The notes beneath the pieces were generated by a model. That model was not told the origin of the DNA. It saw only the letters and a list, made by a program, of their open reading frames with translations, and ran no database searches. This document shows positions 54,156 through 62,397 of a DNA stretch of 64,000 nt, in pieces. Each line of letters opens with the position of its first letter. Position 1 is the stretch's first letter. Origin of the DNA: Streptomyces griseocarneus (GTDB lineage Bacteria > Actinomycetota > Actinomycetes > Streptomycetales > Streptomycetaceae); NCBI GenBank assembly GCA_003674045.1, contig PENC01000001.1, positions 1,178,001 through 1,242,000 of the forward strand, given 5' to 3'. The position numbers were made by a program, and so were the translations under genes.

Positions 54156-55139
54156 GTGCCGGAACTCGCCGCACCCCATGACGAACAGGCCGCGGACGTC
54201 GAAGAGGCCGCGGCCGACGTCCTCCGGGAGGTCCTGCTCCACCAGCGAAGACTCCGCGACGGAGGCTGCGACGGAACGGTCTGCGACCGGTGCGTCCGCC
54301 ACCACCTGGACGCGGTCCGCGCGGCCATGAAGACCGGGAGGCCGCTGGAATTCGTCCTCCCCGCCTTCCCGGTGAAGTCCCCCAACCCGGCCAAGGTCCT
54401 CGGCCACCTGCCCGACACGGCCGAGGAACTCGCGCTCCGCTTCCTCGACGAGCTCTGCGAGCGCATAGGGAAGCTCTACGCGCCGGGAGCCGTCATCACC
54501 ATCTGCTCCGACGGCCGGGTCTTCAACGACCTCCTCGGCGTGAGCGACGAGCACGTCACCGGTTACGCCCGTGCGCTCGACAACATGATCGCTGAGGCCG
54601 GGGCGAGCCGGCTGCGGACCTTCGCCCTCGACGACGTCCACCGCGACGCCGGGCACGAGGAGATGCGCGCGAAGCTGACCGACGGGTACGCCCCGTCGCT
54701 CGACGAACTCCGTACGGAGGTACGGGGTGGTGGCGCGCCACTGGCCATGTACCGCGGCATCACCCGCTTCATGCTGGAGGATCTCTCCGGGCCGCATTAT
54801 GCGGGGACGCGCTCGGCGCTTCAGCGCCGGTGCCGGGATCTGGCGTACCGGGTGATCCAGCGGAGCCGTGCCTGGGGGAATCTGCTGGATGGGATTTTCC
54901 CGGATGCCGTTCGGTTGTCCATTCATCCGCAGCCTTGTGGCACGGAGAAGATAGGTATCTTGTTGGCCGAGACGCCGGACGCTTGGCTCACGCCTTGGCA
55001 CAGCGTTGCCGTTGAGGTTGGTGGGCGGTTCACGTTGATGAAGCGGGCCGAGGCGGAAGCGGCCGGTGCTTTGCCTGTTTTTCGGGGTGGGCGTCCCACC
55101 CACTATGTGCTGGAGCCCGCGGCTCGGGCTTGCGCCTAA
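54156..55139 (+). CDS. isnA: Isonitrile synthase (PvcA/IsnA/DIT1 family)
   Basis: A 327-residue enzyme of the isocyanide synthase family, which converts the amino group of tyrosine or tryptophan to an isonitrile using a carbon from ribulose 5-phosphate. Family marks are FVLPAFPVKSPNPAKVLGHL, with the conserved FPxKSPN run, ICSDGRVFNDLLGVSDEHV, and IHPQPCGTEKIGILLAE near the C-terminus, followed by TPWHSVAVEVGG. GTG 54156 has GGGAGG five bases upstream. It is the first gene after the SARP regulator. About a third of the last 79 codons end in A or T, far above the local norm, and repeat copy 6 follows. Whether tyrosine or tryptophan is used is not visible; the neighbours favour tyrosine. Confidence 0.93.
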   Translation: MPELAAPHDEQAADVEEAAADVLREVLLHQRRLRDGGCDGTVCDRCVRHHLDAVRAAMKTGRPLEFVLPAFPVKSPNPAKVLGHLPDTAEELALRFLDELCERIGKLYAPGAVITICSDGRVFNDLLGVSDEHVTGYARALDNMIAEAGASRLRTFALDDVHRDAGHEEMRAKLTDGYAPSLDELRTEVRGGGAPLAMYRGITRFMLEDLSGPHYAGTRSALQRRCRDLAYRVIQRSRAWGNLLDGIFPDAVRLSIHPQPCGTEKIGILLAETPDAWLTPWHSVAVEVGGRFTLMKRAEAEAAGALPVFRGGRPTHYVLEPAARACA

Positions 55140-55163
55140 GCGTCTGCTTGGACCTTTCGGTCG

Positions 55164-55248
55164 GGCGGCTGCGGGTCCGTTGTGGCTGGTCGCGCCCACG
55201 CGGCGGAGCCGCACAAAGCAACACAGCCCCGCGCCCCTTATGGGTCAC
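55164..55248 (+). repeat. Intergenic repeat copy 6 (long form) inside the isonitrile operon
   Basis: Contains GGCGGCTGCGGGTCCGTTGT, GTCGCGCCCACGCGGCGGAG and CCCCGCGCCCCTTATGGG. It fills the 145-base gap between the isonitrile synthase and oxygenase genes and is flanked on both sides by coding sequence of lowered third-position G+C. Confidence 0.85.
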
Positions 55249-55284
55249 CCCACTTCGCATTATCCCCCCACCCCAGGAAGTCGT

Positions 55285-56118
55285 ATGTCCTCCTATGACA
55301 TCTCCCCGATTTCGCCCTTCGGGCTTGCTCTTCGGGCCACCGAAGTCGGGATATCCGTCACGGATATCCCCATCGGCACCCTGCGGCCTTTCGTCCAGCA
55401 ACACCACCTCGTCCTCCTTCGCGGATTCGAGACCTTCTCCGAGCCCGATGAGCTGTCTGCGTACTGCGCGCGCTGGGGGGAGTTGAGCGTGTGGCCGTTC
55501 GGGACCGTTCTCGAACTGGTCGAGAAGGAGCGGCCCGAGGACCATATCTTCGATTCCAGTTATATGCCGATGCACTGGGACGGCATGTATCGCGAGCAGA
55601 TACCCGAGTTCCAGGTGTTCCAGTGCGTTCACGCCCCCGGTGCGGGCAACGGCGGGGAGACGACGTTCTCCCACACCACCGCCGTCCTGGAGAACACCGA
55701 CCCCGCCGTCGTCGAACGGTGGTCGAAGGTCACCGGTACCTATCACCGCGCCATGGAGTTCTACGACAGCGTCACCGTCGCACCGGTCGTGGACGCCCAC
55801 CCCGTCCACGGCGCTCCCGTGATCCGCTACAACGAGCCCACCGCCGCCGACGACGCCGGGTTCGTCAACCACCCCGACCTGTCCTTCTCCGGGCTCCCCG
55901 ACAAGGAAATCGCCGCCTTTCACCGGGACTTGCGCGCCGCGCTCTATGACCCCGCGCATCTCCACGCGCACTCCTGGGAGACCGGTGACCTCGTGATCAC
56001 CGACAACTACACGCTTCTGCACGGCCGTAACGGCTTCACCAGTGGCGCCCCGCGTCATCTGCGCCGTGTGCAAGTGCTCGGTAATCCGCCGCTCGACAAC
56101 CCCGGACTGGTGCGATGA
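55285..56118 (+). CDS. isnB: TauD-type Fe(II)/2OG oxygenase, PvcB/IsnB-like
   Basis: A 277-residue non-heme iron oxygenase. Iron ligands are His97 and Asp99 (MPMHWDGMY) and His246 (LLHGRNGF), and Arg in RHLRRVQVLG fits 2-oxoglutarate binding. PvcB and IsnB enzymes act straight after the isonitrile synthase: they desaturate, or decarboxylate and desaturate, the tyrosine isonitrile side chain to a vinyl isonitrile. ATG 55285 follows AGGAAG. The first 70 codons have unusually many T- and A-ending codons. Its stop overlaps the HpaB-type gene start (ATGA). Confidence 0.92.
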   Translation: MSSYDISPISPFGLALRATEVGISVTDIPIGTLRPFVQQHHLVLLRGFETFSEPDELSAYCARWGELSVWPFGTVLELVEKERPEDHIFDSSYMPMHWDGMYREQIPEFQVFQCVHAPGAGNGGETTFSHTTAVLENTDPAVVERWSKVTGTYHRAMEFYDSVTVAPVVDAHPVHGAPVIRYNEPTAADDAGFVNHPDLSFSGLPDKEIAAFHRDLRAALYDPAHLHAHSWETGDLVITDNYTLLHGRNGFTSGAPRHLRRVQVLGNPPLDNPGLVR

Positions 56119-57644
56119 CCCCCCACGGAATTCCCTACGGAACCCCTCATAACGCCCTCATGACGGGCGGCGAATACCTCGAAAGCCTGCGCGACGGGCG
56201 CCACGTCTATCTCGACGGCGAGCGCGTCAAGGACGTCACCCGCCACCCCGCCTTTCGTAATTCCGCCCTCTCCGTCGCCCGGCTCTACGACGCCCTGCAC
56301 GACCCCGCCACCGCCGATGTCCTCACCGGTGTCGACGAGGCCACCGGTATTCGTACGCACAAATTCTTCAAGCCCAGCCGCTCGGCCGCGGACCTGATCG
56401 AGGCCAGGGAGGCCATCGCCACCTGGGCCCGTATGGGGTACGGGTTTCTCGGCCGTACCCCCGAGTACAAGGCGTCCTTCATGGCGGGCCTCGGCGTCAA
56501 CGCCGACTACTACGGCCCGTACGCCGCCAATGCCACCGCGTGGTACGAGGAGTTCGCCCGCAAGGCCCTCTATCTCAACCACGTCATCATCAACCCGCCC
56601 GTCGACCGCAAGCGCGCCATCCACGACATGGAGGACGTCTTCGTGCACGCCGTGCGCGAGACCGACGCGGGTGTCGTCGTCAGCGGGGCCAAGATGCTGG
56701 CCACCGGGTCCGCCATCACCAACGCCGGGTTCGTCGCCCCGGTCGGCTCGGCGGCCCTCGCCCCCGGCAAGGCCGAGGCGTTCGCGCTCGTCTTCTTCGT
56801 CCGCATGGACAACCCCGGCGTCAAGCTCGTCTGCCGCACCCCCTACGCCCGCGGCAGCGCCTTCGACTACCCGCTGAGCAGCCGGTTCGACGAGAACGAC
56901 AGTGTTCTCCTGCTCGACGAGGCCCTCATCCCGTGGGAGGACGTCCTCGTATACCGCGACATCCAGCGCGCCACCGGCTTCTACGCCACCTCCGGCTTCC
57001 CCAACCTCTACAACTTCCAGTCCGGCATCCGGCTGAGCGTCAAGCTGGAGCTCATGGCGGGGCTGCTCGCCCGTGGCACCCGGGCCAACGGCACCGACGA
57101 GTTCCGCGGGGTGCAGGCCGCCGTCGGCGAGGTCGTCACCATGCGGGACATGGTGTGGGCCCTGACCACCGCGATGGCCCACGACCCCGAGCCGGGCAGC
57201 GGCGGCACCGTCGTGCCCCGGCTGGAGCACGCCTCCGCGATGCGGATGTACAACGCCCAGGTCTGGGACCGCGTCCACGAGCTCTTCGAGACCACCCTCG
57301 GCGGCGCGCCCCTCGCCGTCCCCTCCAGCGGCCGCGACCTCGCCAACCCCGAACTCCGGCCGCTCATCGACCGCTTCTACCGGGGCTCGGACACCTCCGC
57401 CCTCGACCGGATCAAGCTGCTCAAGCTGGTCTGGGACGCCATCGGCACCGAGTTCGGCGCCCGGCACGAGCTCTACGAGCGCAACTACTCGGGCAACGGC
57501 GAGCAGGTCCGGCTCGACGCCCTGCGCTGGGCGGGCAAGCGCGGCAGCCTCGCCCGCTACGAGGCGCTCGTCCAGGACTGCCTGGACGACTACGACCTCG
57601 ACGGCTGGCGTCGCGGCCCCTGGCTCGAGAGCGACGGTGTGTGA
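56115..57644 (+). CDS. HpaB/PvcC-type flavin-dependent phenol ortho-hydroxylase
   Basis: A 509-residue oxygenase component of the 4-hydroxyphenylacetate 3-hydroxylase family. Signature segments are MTGGEYLESLRDGRHVYLDG, VTRHPAFRNSALSVARLYDA and DFVRRMG-like VGSAALAPGKAEAFALVFFV, with FDENDSVLLLDEALIPWEDV in the middle. It uses FADH2 from a separate reductase to add a hydroxyl ortho to a phenol, giving a catechol. In Pseudomonas paerucumarin synthesis PvcC does this to the tyrosine isonitrile. No flavin reductase gene is present in the operon, so one from elsewhere must serve. It is coupled on both sides. Confidence 0.92.
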   Translation: MTPHGIPYGTPHNALMTGGEYLESLRDGRHVYLDGERVKDVTRHPAFRNSALSVARLYDALHDPATADVLTGVDEATGIRTHKFFKPSRSAADLIEAREAIATWARMGYGFLGRTPEYKASFMAGLGVNADYYGPYAANATAWYEEFARKALYLNHVIINPPVDRKRAIHDMEDVFVHAVRETDAGVVVSGAKMLATGSAITNAGFVAPVGSAALAPGKAEAFALVFFVRMDNPGVKLVCRTPYARGSAFDYPLSSRFDENDSVLLLDEALIPWEDVLVYRDIQRATGFYATSGFPNLYNFQSGIRLSVKLELMAGLLARGTRANGTDEFRGVQAAVGEVVTMRDMVWALTTAMAHDPEPGSGGTVVPRLEHASAMRMYNAQVWDRVHELFETTLGGAPLAVPSSGRDLANPELRPLIDRFYRGSDTSALDRIKLLKLVWDAIGTEFGARHELYERNYSGNGEQVRLDALRWAGKRGSLARYEALVQDCLDDYDLDGWRRGPWLESDGV

Positions 57645-57645
57645 C

Positions 57646-59520
57646 ATGTGCGGCATCACGGGCCGGATCGACTTCGCCCGCGACCTCACCCTGGAGACGG
57701 CGGCCGTCGACGCCATGACCGACACCCTGGCACCCAGAGGACCGGACGCGCGCGGCGTATGGGCCGACACCCACGCCGCCCTCGGCCACCGGCGGCTCTC
57801 CATCATCGACCTCGCGCACGGCACCCAGCCCATGCGCACCCCCGAGCGCGGCCCCGGACGGCTGCCGCGCGCGGTGATCTCGTACGGCGGCGAGATCTAC
57901 AACTACCGCGAGCTGCGCGAGGAACTCGTCCTCAAGGGCCACCGGTTCACCACCCGCAGCGACACCGAGGTCGCGCTGCGCGCCTACCTGGAGTGGGGCG
58001 CGGGCTTCGCCGAGCGCCTCAACGGCATGTACTCCCTCGCCATCTGGGACACCCTTCACGAGGAGCTCCTCCTCGTACGGGACCGGCTCGGCGTCAAGCC
58101 CCTCTACTACTGGCCGACACCCGACGGCGTGCTCTTCGGCTCCGAGCCCAAGGCGATCCTCGCCCACCCCCTCGCCGAGGCGAGCGCCTCCGCCGAGGAG
58201 CTCTGCGACGCGCTGCTCTTCCTGCGCACCCCCGGGCGCGTCCCGTTCCGCGGCATGCGCGAGCTCAGGCCCGGCCATCTGCTGCGCGTCGGCCGCGACG
58301 GCCTCCGTGAAGAGCGCTACTGGACTCTGGAGGCGCGCCCGCACACCGACGATCTGCCCACCACCGTGGCCACCGTCCGCGAGCTGCTCGACGACATCGT
58401 GCCCCGCCAGATGATCGCGGACGTCCCCCTCGTCTCGCTGCTCTCCGGCGGCCTCGACTCCAGCACCATCGCCGCGCTCGCCGCCCGCACCCGCGCCGCG
58501 GAGGGGGAGAAACTGTCCACGTTCTCCGTGGACTTCACCGGGCACACCGAGAACTTCGTCGCCGATCCCATCCGGCCCACGCCGGACGGCCCGTACGCCC
58601 TGGAGGTCGCCCGGCACATCGGCAGCGACCACCACGCGATCGTCCTCGACCGCGCCGGGCTCCTCGACCCGGCCGTCCGCGCGACCGTGCTGCGCGCCTG
58701 GGACCTGCCGTTCAACTTCGCGGACCTCGACGTCTCCCTCCACCTGCTCTTCGCCGCCGTCCGGGAGCACGCCACCGTGGCGTTGTCCGGCGAGGGCGCG
58801 GACGAGGTCTTCGGCGGCTACCTGTGGTTCTCCGACCCCGGGGCGCGCGGTGCCGACACCTTCCCGTGGCTCAAGCTGGGCGCGCACCGCGGCCTCGACC
58901 CCCGCTCGCTGTTCCACCCCTGGTTCATCGACGGCATCGCCCTGGGGGAGTACCAGGCCGACCTGTACCGCAGCGCGCTCGCCGAAGTGCCCCGCCTGGA
59001 CGGCGAGGACGCGGAGGCGGCCCGCACCCGCGAGCTCGGGTACCTCACCCTCACCCGCTGGCTGCCCATCCTCCTCGACAAGAAGGACCGCATGGGCATG
59101 GCCACCGGCCTGGAGGGCCGGGTGCCGTTCTGCGACCACCGCCTCGTCGAGTACGTCTTCAACGTCCCCTGGGAGATGAAGACCGTCGGAGGCCAGGAGA
59201 AGGGCCTGCTGCGCGAGGCCGCCGCCGACCTGCTGCCGCCGTCCGTGCTGCGCCGCAAGAAGGCCGCCTACCCCTCGATCCAGGACCCCGCCTACGACCG
59301 CGCCCTCATCACGGGCCTGGCCGTGGCGGCCGAAGGGGACGCGCCCCTGAGCCCGTTCCTCGACGGTGACGCCGTACGTCGCCTCACCGGCCGCACCACC
59401 ACCGGCAGCCTCTCCGAGTTCGAACGGATCCTCGTGGAATCCACCGTCCGGCTCGACGACTGGCTGCGCACCTACGACGTCACGCAGACCGAAGTGCTCG
59501 AAACGAAGGGAATGCACTGA
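57646..59520 (+). CDS. Glutamine-hydrolysing asparagine synthetase (AsnB type)
   Basis: A 624-residue amidotransferase. Cys2 (MCGITGRIDF) is the glutaminase nucleophile; the glutaminase domain spans about 2-215 with GRLPRAVISYGGEIYNYREL. The synthetase domain carries the ATP-pyrophosphatase loop SLLSGGLDSSTIAALAA and ALSGEGADEVFGGYLWF. It makes an amide from a carboxylate via an acyl-adenylate. ATG 57646 begins one base after the HpaB stop and its own stop overlaps the next start. In a biosynthetic operon such enzymes amidate or cyclise pathway intermediates rather than aspartate; an acid released by ring cleavage is a candidate substrate here (inference). Confidence 0.9.
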   Translation: MCGITGRIDFARDLTLETAAVDAMTDTLAPRGPDARGVWADTHAALGHRRLSIIDLAHGTQPMRTPERGPGRLPRAVISYGGEIYNYRELREELVLKGHRFTTRSDTEVALRAYLEWGAGFAERLNGMYSLAIWDTLHEELLLVRDRLGVKPLYYWPTPDGVLFGSEPKAILAHPLAEASASAEELCDALLFLRTPGRVPFRGMRELRPGHLLRVGRDGLREERYWTLEARPHTDDLPTTVATVRELLDDIVPRQMIADVPLVSLLSGGLDSSTIAALAARTRAAEGEKLSTFSVDFTGHTENFVADPIRPTPDGPYALEVARHIGSDHHAIVLDRAGLLDPAVRATVLRAWDLPFNFADLDVSLHLLFAAVREHATVALSGEGADEVFGGYLWFSDPGARGADTFPWLKLGAHRGLDPRSLFHPWFIDGIALGEYQADLYRSALAEVPRLDGEDAEAARTRELGYLTLTRWLPILLDKKDRMGMATGLEGRVPFCDHRLVEYVFNVPWEMKTVGGQEKGLLREAAADLLPPSVLRRKKAAYPSIQDPAYDRALITGLAVAAEGDAPLSPFLDGDAVRRLTGRTTTGSLSEFERILVESTVRLDDWLRTYDVTQTEVLETKGMH

Positions 59521-60491
59521 TGCACGCGATCGAGATCCGCGAGACCGGCGGGCCCGAGGTCCAGCGGTATGTGGAGCGGCCCGACCCCGAGCCCGGCGAG
59601 GGGCAGATCCTCGTCGCGCTCGCCGCGGCCGGGGTCAACTTCATCGACCTCTACCGCCGCGAGGGCCGCTACCCGCTGCCCGTGCCGTGCGTGCCCGGCG
59701 AGGAGGGCTCCGGCGTCGTGTTGTCCACCGGCCCCGGCGTCACCCGCTTCGCGCCCGGCGACCGGGTCGCCTGGACCACCGTGCTCGGCAGCTATGCCGG
59801 CCGCGTGGTCGTCCCCGAGGACAAGGCCGTCGTCGTGCCCGACGCGCTCGACCTGCGCACCGCGGGCGGCGTGCTCGTCCACGGCATGACCGCCCACTTC
59901 CTCGCCCACGACTCCTACCCCGCCCGCGAGGGCGAGACCGTGCTCGTCCACGCCGCCGCCGGCGGTGTCGGGCTCCTGCTGACCCAGCTGCTCAAGCGGC
60001 GCGGCGTCCGCGTCATCGGCACGGTGTCCACCGAGGAGAAGGAGAAGACCGCCCGCGCCAACGGCGCCGACGAGGTCGTCCGCTACACGGAGACCGACGA
60101 CCTGGCCGCCGAGATTCGCGCGCTCACCGGCGGGGAGGGCGTGCACGCGGTCTACGACGGCGTCGGCGCCGCCACCTTCGACGCGAGCCTCGCCTCACTG
60201 CGCACCCGCGGCACGCTCGTCCTCTTCGGCGGTGCCAGCGGCGCGGTGCCGCCCGTGGACGTGATGCGGCTGCTGTGGGGCGGCTCGCTCACCCTGACCC
60301 GGCCCTACCTGGAGCACTTCCGCGCCACCGTCGAGGAGTTCGAGTGGCGGGCGGGCGAGGTGTTCCGGGGCATCCTCGACGGCACGCTGAACTTCACGGT
60401 CGCCGGGACGTACCCGCTCGCCGAGGCGGCCCGCGCGCACACCGACCTCGCGGCGCGCCGCACCTCCGGAAAGCTCCTCCTCGTCCCGTAA
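59520..60491 (+). CDS. Zinc-less quinone oxidoreductase (MDR family)
   Basis: A 323-residue NADPH-dependent reductase of the quinone oxidoreductase branch of the medium-chain dehydrogenases. It has GVNFIDLYRREGRYPLPVPC, PGEEGSGVV and the nucleotide loop VHAAAGGVGLLLTQL, and lacks the zinc-binding Cys/His set. These enzymes reduce quinones or conjugated C=C bonds. In this operon it could reduce an ortho-quinone back to the catechol, or an unsaturated ring-cleavage product. ATG overlaps the asparagine synthetase stop by one base. Confidence 0.9.
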   Translation: MHAIEIRETGGPEVQRYVERPDPEPGEGQILVALAAAGVNFIDLYRREGRYPLPVPCVPGEEGSGVVLSTGPGVTRFAPGDRVAWTTVLGSYAGRVVVPEDKAVVVPDALDLRTAGGVLVHGMTAHFLAHDSYPAREGETVLVHAAAGGVGLLLTQLLKRRGVRVIGTVSTEEKEKTARANGADEVVRYTETDDLAAEIRALTGGEGVHAVYDGVGAATFDASLASLRTRGTLVLFGGASGAVPPVDVMRLLWGGSLTLTRPYLEHFRATVEEFEWRAGEVFRGILDGTLNFTVAGTYPLAEAARAHTDLAARRTSGKLLLVP

Positions 60492-60518
60492 TTCCGTCCC
60501 GTATGAAGGAGACCGCCC

Positions 60519-61412
60519 ATGGGCGACATCGTCGGTGCGGGACTGCTCTCGCACGCCCCCGTCATCATGTTCCCCGAGCAGATGCGCGTCAGGGAGAACG
60601 GCGGCCGTGACTTCACCCTCGCGACCGGGCTGGAACGGCTCGGCACGGAGGTCGTGGACACGACCGACCACGACGCCGTCGTGGTCCTCGACTCCCACTG
60701 GGCGACGACCACCGAAACGGTGATCACCGCCCACCCGCGCCGTTCGGGCCTGTTCACCTCGGACGAGATGCCCGCTGCCATCAGCCGGCTGCCCTACGAC
60801 CTCCCCGGGGACCCGGAGCTGGCCGGGGCCGTGGCGGAGTTCGCGGCGAAGCGCCCGGTGTGGCTCACCGCGAACGACGACCCGTATCTGCCGGTCCACT
60901 ACGCGACGCTCAACCTCTGGACGTACCTCGGGCGCGCGGGCACGCCCTGGCTCTCCGTCTCGGTCTGCCAGACCGCGACCACCGAGGACTACCTCCAGGC
61001 CGGTGAGGTTGTCGCCGAGGCGGTCGCCCATCTCGACCGCAAGGTGCTGCTGATCGCCTCCGGCGGGCTCTCCCACCGCTTCCGGCCGCTGGCCGAGCTG
61101 CGCGCCCGCATGGCGGGGGACCCGGACAACATCGTCACGCCCGAGGCCCGCGCGGCGGACGAGCGGCGCATCGCCTGGCTGGAGGAGGGCCGCCACGACC
61201 GGGTGATCGCCACCATGCCGGAGTACCGCCGCTTCGCGCCCGAGGCCCGCTTCGGCCACTACCTGATGCTGGCCGGCGCCCTGGGCGGCGCGGACTGCCG
61301 GGTGCCGGGCCGCCGCTTCAGCGCGTACGAGAGCGGGATCGGCACCGGGCAGGTCCACCTCTGGTTCGACCGGCCCGCGGCCGACGGCGGTACGGAAGGA
61401 CGGCAGCGGTGA
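60519..61412 (+). CDS. Class III extradiol ring-cleavage dioxygenase (LigB family)
   Basis: A 297-residue enzyme of the LigB/DODA family. Iron-ligand and catalytic His residues are visible at His12 (GLLSHAPVI), His60 (LDSHWATTT) and His186 (GGLSHRFRP); FGHYLMLAGALGG near the C-terminus is also typical. It splits a catechol ring next to the two hydroxyls using O2. It follows the PvcC-type hydroxylase that would make such a catechol in the same operon. GAAGGAG lies eight bases before ATG 60519. Its stop overlaps the next start (GTGA). Relatives cleave protocatechuate, homoprotocatechuate or DOPA; the substrate here is inferred to carry the isonitrile. Confidence 0.9.
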   Translation: MGDIVGAGLLSHAPVIMFPEQMRVRENGGRDFTLATGLERLGTEVVDTTDHDAVVVLDSHWATTTETVITAHPRRSGLFTSDEMPAAISRLPYDLPGDPELAGAVAEFAAKRPVWLTANDDPYLPVHYATLNLWTYLGRAGTPWLSVSVCQTATTEDYLQAGEVVAEAVAHLDRKVLLIASGGLSHRFRPLAELRARMAGDPDNIVTPEARAADERRIAWLEEGRHDRVIATMPEYRRFAPEARFGHYLMLAGALGGADCRVPGRRFSAYESGIGTGQVHLWFDRPAADGGTEGRQR

Positions 61413-62149
61413 GCGATCCCACGAAGCCCGGCGCCGGAGGGGACTGGCGGGAGCTCTGGGGCGTGGCGGCGGACGAGCCGTACACCGCCGACCTCGCCCA
61501 GGAGATCCGCTTCGCGGTGGAGCGCGGCCCCCACGAGCCCGCCGAGACCCTCACCCTGGCCTGCACCGCCGCCGAGGCCGCACGGGCGCTCGCGACCCTG
61601 CTGCGGCAGGAGTGGGCGCTCTACACCCCGCAGCAGGCGGCCACCGTGGCCTCCGCGCTCTTCGCGCAGCTGGAGGCGGCCGCCGAGGGCCTGCGCGAGC
61701 TGGGCGGGGCGGTGCGCCGCATGGCGGACCGCGGTGACGCCGTGATCAGCACGGGCATGGACGACAGCCTGCACCGGGCGGCCGCGGAGACCGGGCGGCA
61801 GGTGGATCAGTACGCCGCCACGGTCGTCGCCGGGCTCCGGGCCGCCCGGCCCCACCCGCTGCCCGCCGACCCGCACGAGACCCTCGCCCGGGTCGCGGAC
61901 CTGCTCGGCCCGGGCGCGACCCTCGTCGACCAGCACCCGGTGCACGGCGAAGGGACCGGCTGCCGGTGCGAGATCCGTCTCACCCACCGCGGCGAGGAGT
62001 GGTCCTTCCACCGGGACCAGCACACCTGGTCCCTGCTGCGGGTGGCCCCGGGGCCAATTCCGGCCACCCCCACGGAGCTGGACATCTACGATGAATCGGC
62101 GCATCCGGCGCATCTGGTGGCCCTCATCCGCCGGGCCCTGCTCGCGTGA
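61409..62149 (+). CDS. Hypothetical protein, last gene of the isonitrile operon
   Basis: A 246-residue soluble protein that I do not recognise. The first two thirds are mainly helical and Ala/Leu/Glu-rich (for example FAQLEAAAEGLRELGGAVRR); the rest, from GCRCEIRLTHRGEEWSFHRD, looks like a small beta domain. There is no signal peptide or catalytic motif. GTG 61409 overlaps the dioxygenase stop, so it is translated with the pathway enzymes. A structural, immunity or chaperone role is possible. It could also belong to the host genome and be joined only by position. Confidence 0.7.
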   Translation: MSDPTKPGAGGDWRELWGVAADEPYTADLAQEIRFAVERGPHEPAETLTLACTAAEAARALATLLRQEWALYTPQQAATVASALFAQLEAAAEGLRELGGAVRRMADRGDAVISTGMDDSLHRAAAETGRQVDQYAATVVAGLRAARPHPLPADPHETLARVADLLGPGATLVDQHPVHGEGTGCRCEIRLTHRGEEWSFHRDQHTWSLLRVAPGPIPATPTELDIYDESAHPAHLVALIRRALLA

Positions 62150-62397
62150 GGCCATGTGTCGGGAAGGTTACCGGCGGGTTACATCTGTGCTCGGTCGTTG
62201 CCGTAGGATGTCCGGAACCGCTAATGCGCTCTCGATCATCCTGCCGACACCGGCCAGGGCAATCGCTGATCGAATTCCTTCGGGGTCCGTCGCGTGCAAC
62301 CCGGTGTCCGCTCCGTGAGCCGATGAAACGGGACATGGCGGCCGTGCGCCGGAGCCGCGCATAGGGGCCTGCTGTCCTTGTCTCCAGGCAGAACGGA

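Noticed and set aside
54791..54803. Palindrome CCGCATTATGCGG in the isonitrile synthase gene, near the onset of atypical codons
   Set aside because: It resembles the situation at 11782, but the two palindromes are different sequences and the third affected gene has none, so a common mechanism is not supported.
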